Virus record (IMG/VR): IMGVR_UViG_3300028388_000361
Span: 1 to 20,863 of that record
DNA length: 20,863 nucleotides
From: a virus
Strand: one strand, 5' to 3'
The notes under the pieces are model-generated. The model did not search any database. It saw only the letters and a program-made list of their open reading frames with translations, and had not been told where the DNA came from. Of the stretch, positions 14,625 to 20,863 are shown piece after piece. The position numbers and the translations under genes were made by a program. Position 1 is the first letter of the stretch. The number at the start of each line of letters is the position of its first letter.

Positions 14625-15127
14625 TATGCAACACGCTCCCAGATATACACCGCTGTATAGGGCGGAATGACGCGGACAGACTGGTCAGGCCCGGCAACAC
14701 TTGCTTGGCTATCTGGCGGGACAGGTGTGTCTACAGCAACGTCTGTAAGCGAGACTTCATTGACGCCGCCAGTGTCACGCGCGCTTAACACCTTAGTTTC
14801 TCCCTCGATGGTGTCGCCAGCCCCGATTATGAACGTACCCATTGAGGTAAGCTGCCACTGAGTGTCAGGAAATCGGTCGTTAGGGTCCACATCGTAGCTG
14901 AGGTAAATCGAGCCGACCGGAAACAGTGCATTAACGACAATGGCAAGGATGGCAGCTTCTGTAGTCTTGTCGGCAATTTGGTCAGACAAATCCTTCAAGT
15001 GACCGTCAAGTGCCTGCCAGTTTTGCACGATATAGTCGCCCCAACGATCAGCGTCAGCACCCACCGTGGGTAGCTCAAACTGATAGTGGTCAGTAACTGT
15101 CGGTTCAGGATCAGACGGATCAGGCAT
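14624..15127 (-). CDS. Small tail protein with collar-type domain
   Basis: A 167-aa protein. After an acidic N-terminus it has a helical part (WGDYIVQNWQALDGHLKDLSDQI). A domain with FPVGSIYLSYDVDPNDRFPDTQW, then GTFIIGAGD, DTGGVNEVSL and a final PPYTAVYIWERVA follows. This matches the phage tail-collar pattern (FPVGSIY, a Trp, G-x-FI-x-G, a Gly-rich turn, PPY-x-x-x-Y-x-W-x-R). In other phages the domain ends long fibres; here it is a short separate protein encoded between adaptor and nozzle. It could be a connector or a short side fibre. Overlaps with both neighbours are of the TAATG type. Confidence 0.72.
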   Translation of the reverse strand: MPDPSDPEPTVTDHYQFELPTVGADADRWGDYIVQNWQALDGHLKDLSDQIADKTTEAAILAIVVNALFPVGSIYLSYDVDPNDRFPDTQWQLTSMGTFIIGAGDTIEGETKVLSARDTGGVNEVSLTDVAVDTPVPPDSQASVAGPDQSVRVIPPYTAVYIWERVA

Positions 15128-15780
15128 TATCGTCTATTGCTCCGTTTTCTAGTTGGCGATGCGGGGTAAGGGAGCGGTACTTGAGCGCCGACGCCTAGGC
15201 TTTGGTTGAACGCATAGTTGTCGTTAACTGCTTCGATAGTTTCGTTGTATAGGTTCATCCAGAGAGGCATACGCTCGTCTTCTCGCAAGAAGACGCCGGC
15301 GTGTTTCAAGACGGCGTAGGTATAAAGGTCTAAGTGGTTGTCTGCTACCCAGCTTTGATCCGAAAGCTTGAAAATAGGAACCTTACCTGCATAGGTAATG
15401 ATGACGCAAATGCGGTCGTTTAGTTCGGCGCGCTCGACAAACGGGCCCGACATTAAAATCTGGTTGCCGTGGACAGCGTAAACTTGGTGCAGTGTGGTAG
15501 GATCGTCGTTACGTAGCGCGTAAATATACGCCGGCGGGACCGAGTGGTGTTCACCTAAGTAGGTAGAAATTGAGCGCAGACGAGTAAGCTCGCACGGCAA
15601 AGTAAAAGTGTTACCCGGAGGATGGATTTGAGCGATAAGTTTTTGCTCTTTGGTCTCTAGCGCAGAGTTCAGCGTGTGTTCGCCCATGGTAATGAGCGTA
15701 TCCAGCTTTGCGATAAGCACAGAGTCCGTCTCTTTCCACAGAAACGTCGCAAGGTGGTCCTTAAACTCTTGGTAGTTCAT
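15127..15780 (-). CDS. Head-tail adaptor protein
   Basis: A 217-aa protein whose ATG overlaps the preceding stop (ATGA). It has an N-terminal helical pair (MNYQEFKDHLATFLWKETDSVL onward) and a central beta region (TFTLPCELTRLRSI, VYAVHGNQILMSGPF, ICVIITYAGKVPIF). A helical end follows, with NHLDLYTYAVLKHAGVFLRED and MPLWMNLYNETIEAVND. This sequence of elements is typical of podovirus adaptor proteins (P22 gp4 / T7 gp11 role) that dock below the portal: LP near a turn, a Y-x-x-x-G-N-x-I segment, then a Leu/Tyr-rich helix and a W-x-x-x-Y-x-x helix. The basic tail PTRKRSNRR is consistent with portal or DNA contact. Confidence 0.75.
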   Translation of the reverse strand: MNYQEFKDHLATFLWKETDSVLIAKLDTLITMGEHTLNSALETKEQKLIAQIHPPGNTFTLPCELTRLRSISTYLGEHHSVPPAYIYALRNDDPTTLHQVYAVHGNQILMSGPFVERAELNDRICVIITYAGKVPIFKLSDQSWVADNHLDLYTYAVLKHAGVFLREDERMPLWMNLYNETIEAVNDNYAFNQSLGVGAQVPLPYPASPTRKRSNRR

Positions 15781-16127
15781 TTCAGGTCCGCCTTGTATTT
15801 CGTGTACTCTTGCTGAATTTTCTCTACTGCGTGGTCTGCAAACTCTTTCGTCCCGATCTTAAGCCCGCTTTTAGCGGCTAGGTCAGCAGCAGTGATCGGG
15901 TCAAGCGAGCCGATATAGCGTTGCCCTGCTTTGCCGCCTTTGCGGCCGTTAGCGCGGATCATTTCTGACCGCGCCTTCACTGTGTCGATTACAGGGTCAG
16001 CGTTTATTTTGCGGACAATGAAAAACTTGCCGTCTTCAAAACGCTCAACGACCGTGTAGCCAAGACGGTCTATTTTCTCTACTTCAAAGGCTAGTCGTGC
16101 TTCCTCCTGGCTTAGCGGCAGGTTCAT
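15777..16127 (-). CDS. Hypothetical head-completion-position protein
   Basis: The open frame reaches 16301, but its first 58 residues overlap the neighbouring gene and look like shadow sequence. I choose ATG 16127 (MNLPLSQEEARLAFEVEKIDRLGY), giving 116 aa and a 44-nt overlap with the gene at 16084-16308. The product has a compact start (RLGYTVVERFEDGKFFIVRKI) and a basic segment (RANGRKGGKAGQRYIG), ending in a Lys-rich helix (EKIQQEYTKYKADLK). I recognise no family. It lies between a small capsid-adjacent gene and the adaptor, so a head-tail joining or minor head role is possible. The exact start is uncertain because AGGA is directly adjacent to the ATG. Confidence 0.55.
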   Translation of the reverse strand: MNLPLSQEEARLAFEVEKIDRLGYTVVERFEDGKFFIVRKINADPVIDTVKARSEMIRANGRKGGKAGQRYIGSLDPITAADLAAKSGLKIGTKEFADHAVEKIQQEYTKYKADLK

Positions 16128-16308
16128 CCTGAGTTTTGCGTCGATCTGCTTTAAAAGCTTTTGCAGCTTCTTCGGGGAGTTCGTGAAGCTTTCCAAGCTT
16201 TTCGGCGCGCTTAAATTCGGCATCGGTAAACTCCGAGACGCGGTTGACGAGAATGCGCTCACCATGTCGGTCGCGCACAGACCCTTTGACGACAACAGCA
16301 ACTTTCAT
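16084..16308 (-). CDS. Small protein downstream of the capsid gene (DUF7210-like architecture)
   Basis: A 74-aa protein with AGAGGT about 8 nt before the ATG. It begins MKVAVVVKGSVRDRHGERI, then LVNRVSEFTDAEFKRAEKLGKLHEL, and ends in a Lys/Pro-rich tail. A short first strand, a loop, and a helix with a KLG turn resemble small phage proteins often found after capsid genes (DUF7210-like); this is a weak family impression. It is the first gene after the capsid hairpin, so its expression may be set by that hairpin. Confidence 0.6.
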   Translation of the reverse strand: MKVAVVVKGSVRDRHGERILVNRVSEFTDAEFKRAEKLGKLHELPEEAAKAFKADRRKTQDEPAAKPGGSTTSL

Positions 16309-16310
16309 TT

Positions 16311-16328
16311 GTTACCTCTTTGGGTTAG
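16311..16328 (-). promoter_or_regulatory. Ribosome-binding leader after the capsid hairpin
   Basis: The minus strand reads CTAACCCAAAGAGGTAAC, 2 nt before the ATG at 16308. It is near-identical to the leader at 10193-10210 and lies immediately 3' of the hairpin at 16330-16357. Confidence 0.65.
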
Positions 16329-16329
16329 C

Positions 16330-16357
16330 GGCTCCCCGGCGGCAGAACCGGGGAGCC
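16330..16357 (-). terminator. Strong hairpin after the major capsid gene (attenuator or partial terminator)
   Basis: A perfect 10-bp stem, GGCTCCCCGG with CCGGGGAGCC, encloses an 8-nt loop in the 83-nt gap after the capsid stop. No U-tract follows on the minus-strand transcript (CGCTAACCC comes next), so it is not a textbook intrinsic terminator. A leaky attenuator, an RNase processing site or 3'-end protection of the abundant capsid mRNA fit better. Confidence 0.65.
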
Positions 16358-16391
16358 TAGCGGCGGCCGGGCAGGAAGCGCCGCGTTCGTG

Positions 16392-17402
16392 TTACGCCGA
16401 CAGCCCGTTAGTGTCGCGATAGATGCCGTGGGCAGCTTCGTTGTCGACTTGCAGACCGTACTCCGCCCAAATCAGATGCTTCATGGTGTGGCCAGTCTCG
16501 GCAAGCGGCTTACGCTGCACCGGGTCGAGCCACGCCATCCGGGCGTATTCGGGGTCAAGCACCAGCACTGACCAGCTAGTGTTGGTAGGCGCGTTCAACG
16601 CGGGCAGGAACCTCGTCGGGGCAATCGTGAGGCGCCCAAAGTCAGAGTCGTAAAAGTCGATGGCGTTCACCACTTCCTTGTCGACTGCCGGCTGGTAGCT
16701 CGTTGCGATACCCGTGAACGTCTTTGTGATCGCACGTTTGTTTGCGCCATGAACAAGAACAAGCGAAGGATTGGCACCAGAAGTCCAGCATTGCTCGATC
16801 AGGTCATTGAACGTGTCTTCACTGATTGCGCTAAGAGTACCAGCAACAGCCGCAGCATCAGGATACCCGTTAGTCGTACCCGAATAGGTTGGGTCCACAG
16901 CAGTACCGCCACCGTCCACGACGTTGGTAGTGAGCCACGCTTGAAGGCCGGCAGTTACCCGCGCGGTGGCACCTGTGGCGGCGCCGGGATCGGCGGCGAC
17001 GTTTGCAAGCAGCATCATTTCCATATCGCGCTTAAGCTCGCGAAGTTTGAGGCTGACCTGCGACATGAGCCGCTGCACGTTTTCCGCGGCAGCGTCGGTA
17101 GCCTGAGACGTATGAGACACAGCCACAACTTTGTCGCTGATCTGAGTGTAGTTCTTCCACCGAACGCCGAGAGTGGCGGGATCAAGGCTGGGATCATCCT
17201 CGCCCTCCATGACCCGGTTATCCATCTGCGGCGACGCAAGCGCCATCGTGGGCCATTCAAATTCCGGGTTCGACACACTACGCGAACCGAGAACTTGCTG
17301 AAACGGAGTTTCTTCCGGCGAAATCATGGAGTACGCTTCTTGCAGGTCTTCGCGCAGAAGCGTGTTGTCGTAGGACTCTACAGTGTTGGCTGCGGTAGCC
17401 AT
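16392..17402 (-). CDS. Major capsid protein (HK97-fold, SU10 / DUF5309-like)
   Basis: A 336-aa protein with ATG at 17402 preceded by GAGGTAA. The N-terminal arm (ESYDNTLLREDLQEAYSMISPEETPFQQVLG) followed by FEWPTMALASPQMDNRVMEGED, NYTQISDKVVAVSHTSQA and a long helix (KLRELKRDMEMMLL) follows the DUF5309 / SU10-like capsid pattern. The C-terminal half (VLVHGANKRAITKTFTG, VVNAIDFYDSDFGRLTIAP, VLVLDPEYARMAWL, ETGHTMKHLIWAEYGLQVDNEAAHG) matches the expected sheet and the outer axial part of the fold. Position after the scaffold agrees. GC-rich, strongly biased codons here fit a highly expressed gene. The true assembly state is not visible. Confidence 0.88.
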   Translation of the reverse strand: MATAANTVESYDNTLLREDLQEAYSMISPEETPFQQVLGSRSVSNPEFEWPTMALASPQMDNRVMEGEDDPSLDPATLGVRWKNYTQISDKVVAVSHTSQATDAAAENVQRLMSQVSLKLRELKRDMEMMLLANVAADPGAATGATARVTAGLQAWLTTNVVDGGGTAVDPTYSGTTNGYPDAAAVAGTLSAISEDTFNDLIEQCWTSGANPSLVLVHGANKRAITKTFTGIATSYQPAVDKEVVNAIDFYDSDFGRLTIAPTRFLPALNAPTNTSWSVLVLDPEYARMAWLDPVQRKPLAETGHTMKHLIWAEYGLQVDNEAAHGIYRDTNGLSA

Positions 17403-17405
17403 GGG

Positions 17406-17423
17406 TTTACCTCATTAGGTTAG
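17406..17423 (-). promoter_or_regulatory. Ribosome-binding leader of the major capsid gene
   Basis: The minus strand reads CTAACCTAATGAGGTAAA, spanning the scaffold stop and ending 3 nt before the capsid ATG. GAGGTAA provides the Shine-Dalgarno. It is one of four related leaders in the window. Confidence 0.65.
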
Positions 17424-18514
17424 CGGTTGGTTGCTCTGGCAACGAGAAAGTTAGCAACGTCGTCGACCTTACCGGTCTTAGCCGCTGCCTTCTTTGCTTC
17501 TGCGATCTTGTCATTTGCGCGCGCTTTGGCCGATCGTGGCTTAGTACGCCCTGCCCGCAGTACCTTTTTAGGTTTGGCCGGCTTAGCAGCGTTGTCATCA
17601 GCGTCTTTGGTGGTGACTTTGCCGGTGCCGCTAACCATTTTGTGATACTGCTCAGCGTCGTATGCCATCAGGTAAATCCTGGGGTCTTGCAAAGACGCAA
17701 CCTCTTCCTGAGAATATCCGTACCGCTGTGCGGAGTTTTGGATATCTGCGGTAGCTGCTTTGCGCGTATCAGGGTTAGCCATCGCTGGGATGCTGTCCGT
17801 GATGATTTGCGCAGTCTCTTTTTTCTGTTTCTCGGTGAGCTGTTGATAAGCTTGGCCTTGATCTTTGAACGCTTTTTCCAGAGTCGATTTGGACTCCTTA
17901 ATCCGTTCTTGATCTTGGGTGTAAGCCTCAAGCTGCTTGAGATACAGCGCAGGATTTGTCTGACGCAGACTTTCGTTTGGCGCGTTGACAAGTGGTGTAT
18001 GAAGCTGCTGGTCGAGAGTTTGCAGCACTTTCACTGCGGCTTCCCGAATTTGATTAGCTTCTTGAAGCGTTTGATCCCGCTTGGTAATTGCCTCCTTGCG
18101 GGCTTCCGTAGCTTCACGCAGTCGCGCCTCAATGGCGCCGTTTCCAGAGGCTTTTGCGACCAACTCGCTTAGAGTCGCTTCGACTTCCTCGCCGTCTACC
18201 CGGTACTTCACGACAAGGTTGTCGTCGTCTCCGTCCAGATATTGCGGGTCGTCGTCGCCCTCGTCTTGTTGGGCTTCGGCCTCTTCGCTTTCCTCCGGCT
18301 TAGTTTCTTCACCTTCGGAAACGGTTTGATCGTCGCTGTCCGTATCTTCGGCAGCGCCGTCGTCATTCTGTTCGGTGGCCTCAACCTGCTCGGCTTGCTC
18401 GTCGTCGCCGGCGGTCGTCTCGGCTACCTCTTTGGGTGGGGCGCCAGCATCTTCTTGCGGCTTGCCCATTGCCCGGTTGGTAAGAAATTCTGCAACTTCG
18501 GTGGGAGTAGACAT
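17420..18514 (-). CDS. Capsid scaffolding protein
   Basis: A 364-aa protein read from ATG 18514; a TTG three codons earlier (18523) overlaps the upstream stop as TTGA and is an alternative. No clear Shine-Dalgarno is seen, so coupling is likely. After MSTPTEVAEFLTNR there is a very acidic Asp/Glu/Gln stretch (about residues 25-100), then VVKYRVDGEEVEATLSELVAKASG. A long Lys/Glu/Gln-rich coiled coil (about 125-260) follows, and the C-terminus is Lys/Ala-rich and basic (KPKKVLRAGRTKPRSAKARAN). Acidic front, coiled coil and basic capsid-binding end, directly before the capsid gene, are the marks of a phage scaffold. It ends in VDDVANFLVARATNR, an echo of its N-terminal EVAEFLTNRAMG. Confidence 0.82.
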   Translation of the reverse strand: MSTPTEVAEFLTNRAMGKPQEDAGAPPKEVAETTAGDDEQAEQVEATEQNDDGAAEDTDSDDQTVSEGEETKPEESEEAEAQQDEGDDDPQYLDGDDDNLVVKYRVDGEEVEATLSELVAKASGNGAIEARLREATEARKEAITKRDQTLQEANQIREAAVKVLQTLDQQLHTPLVNAPNESLRQTNPALYLKQLEAYTQDQERIKESKSTLEKAFKDQGQAYQQLTEKQKKETAQIITDSIPAMANPDTRKAATADIQNSAQRYGYSQEEVASLQDPRIYLMAYDAEQYHKMVSGTGKVTTKDADDNAAKPAKPKKVLRAGRTKPRSAKARANDKIAEAKKAAAKTGKVDDVANFLVARATNR

Positions 18515-18519
18515 GGCAA

Positions 18520-18744
18520 TCAATAGTCCGATTTGGCGTTAGCAGTGTCAGCGATCCACGAGACTAAGTCCCGCAGGCTTTGGTACTCACGGTGTGGACC
18601 CATTACCTCTTCCGGTACGCTGAGACTGAGAATTTCCTGCGTTAGAGCGTTGAGCCGAACGTTGACCACTAGTTCCAAGTCTTTGTTCTGGAGAAGCCGA
18701 CGACATGCGTCCTTTAACTGCTCTTGCGATACTTGGGGTTCCAT
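18520..18744 (-). CDS. Small hypothetical protein overlapping the portal gene end
   Basis: A 74-aa protein. I choose ATG 18744 (MEPQVSQEQLKDACRRLLQN) because AGGAG lies 7-8 nt upstream; an in-frame ATG at 18768 has no such site. It overlaps the last 158 nt of the portal gene in another frame. The sequence reads as a genuine helical protein (LLQNKDLELVVNVRLNALTQEILSLSVPEEVMG, then YQSLRDLVSWIADTANA). The overlapping portal end is low-complexity Ser/Gly/Gln/Arg. Function unknown; small genes between portal and scaffold are common in podovirus head modules. Confidence 0.65.
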   Translation of the reverse strand: MEPQVSQEQLKDACRRLLQNKDLELVVNVRLNALTQEILSLSVPEEVMGPHREYQSLRDLVSWIADTANAKSDY

Positions 18745-20761
18745 TGTTACTCTCCTGCTCTTGAGCAATGGCTTCGTTTTCGCGTTGTTGTGAAAGTTCG
18801 ATCAACTTAATGTAGCGCTCTTGAATAAGCCGGTCTCTTTCAAGGTCAATTTTGGCGTCAGCCTCTAACGCCTCTCTGAGTAGATTAGCCGAGCCTTCTT
18901 CTTTCTCGTGCATCAGCTTAAGCACTTCGGCTTGGCGCTTTTGTTGCTCAATCGCAAGCATAACACGTCCGGGGTCGGCGGGTGCGTTCTCTTGCGCAGC
19001 TTCCGCTTGTTTAGCCATGCGTTCCGCAATTCTCTTTTCCACATTCGGAGTCACGGCCTTGTAGTACCTTCCTACGTCATGCACGCCAGCCAGTTCCGCC
19101 AGGTCTTCGATGGTGTTAAACATCTGGACATATGACGTAAACGGGTTATCCGGCCCCCACTTTTCCATCAGCATGTCTTGACGCTGCAACGTGAAGGTCA
19201 AAAATGCCTGTTTAGCCTCGCTCGTCGCCGTGCCAAGACCAACATTCGGTCTCGCAATCGGATCAGGGTCAAGATAGCGCAAATCAAGTGGGACTACAAG
19301 CCCTTTGAATTTCACTACCTGATTGGGTGAAAAGTGCCGCCCAGCCAGCTTGAACATTTTGCGGAAAACCGGCACAAGCGTAAGCTGCACCAAGTTTCTG
19401 ACCATAAGTTCGGTCTGCCCTTGGCTAGTCTGGATCGTGTTCATGACCGCTTGCTTGTCAGTCGACTGCAAGGCGTCAGGGTCAAGACCTTGAGCGGCTT
19501 TAGTCACGCCAACTTTGGACTGCACGTCAAGATCAAGATATTGAAGCAGCCCAAGAAGCCCTTGGCCAGTAAACGGGATAGCCGCGACCTGTACTTGTTC
19601 CCTTGTGCGGATAGGCGCACCAAGCGACGGGTTAATAAGGTCGTCGAAGGTAGTTAGACGCGGGTTAGCTGCGTACCGCGGGTTATTTGCCGCGTGGGCG
19701 TTGTCAACCGTTGCGCGAAGAATTGACGTGCCTGCGTCTTGTTGCGGAATAGTTAGGTCCGCAATAGACTGCATGTCTAAGGTATGCGCGTCGAAGTTCA
19801 AGTAGACCAGATCGTATGGCGACTCTTCGACTTTTTCGTGACCTAAATAGGTATAGCTTGAACCGCCAAAGTAGAAGCGGTAAAGCTGCGTGTACCCGTT
19901 TTCTTCTAGATCGCAGGAGTAGTAGACGCACGTAAGAAGCAAGCGATGCTTCATCGGGTCCGGGTCATCAGCCGGTTCCGAGATAGCTGTATTGCGTCTC
20001 GCAGCCGACGACGCCCCGTGGTCTTTTAACTCGGGGTATTCGGCGTCCAGTTTGTCCCACTCTTCGTATTCTAAGCCCATTTCAAGGGCTTCGGATACCG
20101 TAATGACGCGCCGGTGCCCGTGCACGCCGTCTTCAACCGCTTGATCGACAGTTTCGCAGTGTTCTGAGATGAAAAATTCGTAGTTTGGAACGGTCTCAAA
20201 CCGAATTTTGCCGTTTTCAGCGTACTTTACGTACTCAATATCGTAAAAACCGTCGTCTTCGCTTTCTTCAATCGACTCAATCTCAATATCTTGCGCGTTA
20301 AGAAGCTGTTGTGCCAGCGTCCCCGGCACTTTTGTCAGTCTTACCCATTCAGGTTTGGGGTTTGGCTCCCAATACGTCTGCATAACGGCGTATTTCAGCT
20401 TAGCGGCGGTATAAATGCCGTTCATAAGCTGCCGGTAACCGTCATTTTGCCAAAACAGCTGCGTTACGTAGGTCGCCTGCTGCTCAACCCATTGAGAATA
20501 CATGGGGTGAGAAGGTAGGTACTCGACAATTTTGCTCGCTTGCAGCAGCGGGCGCATAATTGACGGCACAGTGTTGCGGACAGCATCGCGCACTTCGGTC
20601 TTGACGACTTGTGACCGACCTTCAAATAGCTCAAGATCGGTTTCTCCACGATAGTACCGCTCCGCACGTTCCCACTGACCCTCCATCGTAGACGAAATGA
20701 AGGTGACAGCTTCTTGCACGCGAAGCGGAAGATCGTTTTTGACGTCGTAAAGTAGACTCAT
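18587..20761 (-). CDS. Portal protein
   Basis: A 724-aa protein whose ATG overlaps the upstream stop (ATGA). The N-terminus (WERAERYYRGETDLELFEGRSQVV, then VRDAVRNTVPSIMRPLLQ) and ATYVTQLFWQ are typical of podovirus portals. So are YAVMQTYWEP, FETVPNYEFFISEHC, LDMQSIADLTIPQQDAGTSILRATVDN, TREQVQVAAIPFTGQGLLGLLQYLD and GVTKAAQGLDPDALQSTDKQAV. The last is the conserved region around the portal helix and tunnel loop. Residues about 585-680 form a long charged coiled coil (barrel-like), and the final 50 residues are low-complexity and overlap the next gene. The twelve-subunit ring would sit at the DNA-entry vertex; order (portal, scaffold, capsid) confirms the call. Confidence 0.88.
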   Translation of the reverse strand: MSLLYDVKNDLPLRVQEAVTFISSTMEGQWERAERYYRGETDLELFEGRSQVVKTEVRDAVRNTVPSIMRPLLQASKIVEYLPSHPMYSQWVEQQATYVTQLFWQNDGYRQLMNGIYTAAKLKYAVMQTYWEPNPKPEWVRLTKVPGTLAQQLLNAQDIEIESIEESEDDGFYDIEYVKYAENGKIRFETVPNYEFFISEHCETVDQAVEDGVHGHRRVITVSEALEMGLEYEEWDKLDAEYPELKDHGASSAARRNTAISEPADDPDPMKHRLLLTCVYYSCDLEENGYTQLYRFYFGGSSYTYLGHEKVEESPYDLVYLNFDAHTLDMQSIADLTIPQQDAGTSILRATVDNAHAANNPRYAANPRLTTFDDLINPSLGAPIRTREQVQVAAIPFTGQGLLGLLQYLDLDVQSKVGVTKAAQGLDPDALQSTDKQAVMNTIQTSQGQTELMVRNLVQLTLVPVFRKMFKLAGRHFSPNQVVKFKGLVVPLDLRYLDPDPIARPNVGLGTATSEAKQAFLTFTLQRQDMLMEKWGPDNPFTSYVQMFNTIEDLAELAGVHDVGRYYKAVTPNVEKRIAERMAKQAEAAQENAPADPGRVMLAIEQQKRQAEVLKLMHEKEEGSANLLREALEADAKIDLERDRLIQERYIKLIELSQQRENEAIAQEQESNNGTPSIARAVKGRMSSASPEQRLGTSGQRSAQRSNAGNSQSQRTGRGNGSTP

Positions 20762-20862
20762 CGCTTAGGTAACATCTGCCTGAAAAGAGTGCGGAAACTG
20801 TCGGCCGTACCGGGTTTTTTGCCTTTTACCCTTTTAGGTGAGGGCTTAGACGGCTTCGAGCC
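20758..20862 (-). CDS. C-terminal end of an upstream gene (partial; possibly terminase or other packaging protein)
   Basis: About 34 residues are visible before a TGA that overlaps the portal ATG: a Lys/Pro-rich, strongly basic stretch (GSKPSKPSPKRVKGKKPG) and then SFRTLFRQMLPKR. The 5' part lies beyond the window. Genes before the portal in such phages often encode the large terminase or a small packaging protein, but the visible part is too short and low-complexity to identify. Confidence 0.6.
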   Translation of the reverse strand, partial: GSKPSKPSPKRVKGKKPGTADSFRTLFRQMLPKR

Positions 20863-20863
20863 G

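Noticed and set aside
15276-15295. 8-bp inverted repeat CGTCTTCT / AGAAGACG with 4-nt loop in the adaptor gene.
   Set aside because: Mid-gene, short stem, no nearby boundary; several such hairpins are expected by chance in 20 kb.
16128-16301. N-terminal 58 residues of the long frame 15777-16301.
   Set aside because: They overlap the well-supported 74-aa gene and form a Ser-rich, shadow-like sequence; the downstream ATG at 16127 gives a more natural protein.
16307-16394. In-frame extension of 28 codons after the capsid TAA stop, which could suggest stop read-through.
   Set aside because: The extension crosses the hairpin and leader and has no protein-like pattern. TAA is the least leaky stop, so the non-coding elements explain the gap.
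16749-17423. 224-codon open frame on the plus strand.
   Set aside because: It is antisense to the major capsid gene; codon bias of that gene keeps the opposite frame open. The translation has no domain-like pattern.

Overview
The window is a late structural and lysis region of a tailed, podovirus-type bacteriophage. Every supportable gene lies on the minus strand, so the biological order runs from high to low coordinates. Genes are packed with ATGA, GTGA, TAATG or TGATG stop/start overlaps, and only four short intergenic gaps exist (about 4788-4803, 10189-10240, 16309-16391 and 17403-17419). No stretch over 300 bases lacks a gene, and I see no tRNA, rRNA, CRISPR or insertion sequence. The host cannot be fixed from the sequence. 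The protein style (SU10-type/DUF5309-like capsid, TIGR02594-type endolysin, ejection proteins with an AGAFGGSRHG motif) suggests an aquatic Gram-negative, perhaps alphaproteobacterial, host; that is an impression, not a demonstration.

Head module (20863 to about 15127): the end of an unidentified upstream gene, the portal protein, a 74-aa protein whose gene overlaps the portal gene by 158 nt, an acidic scaffold, the major capsid protein followed by a strong hairpin, two small head-completion-position proteins, and a head-tail adaptor. Tail module (15127 to about 10241): a collar-domain protein, a P22 gp10-like nozzle protein, a large repeat-built tail fibre, and a possible fibre chaperone. 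Base and codon usage changes sharply inside the fibre gene (near 12600) and changes back inside the chaperone gene (near 10440), which points to imported host-range DNA.

A good sigma70-type promoter with a near-palindrome in its spacer (10211-10239) opens a second block. It holds a 64-aa Cys-containing fibre-like protein, a collagen/beta-helix fibre, a 155-aa structural protein and a second tail spike. A heme oxygenase-like protein follows, then a lysis cassette (membrane/coiled-coil protein, NlpC/P60-like endolysin, holin), a GNAT-like protein, and the internal virion/DNA-ejection proteins. The last of these starts with a lysozyme-like domain and runs off the left edge.

The most unusual items are the heme oxygenase-like gene embedded in a late tail/lysis operon, the composition-mosaic fibre with near-identical DNA repeats, the candidate operator-controlled internal promoter, and two perfect hairpins at module boundaries.
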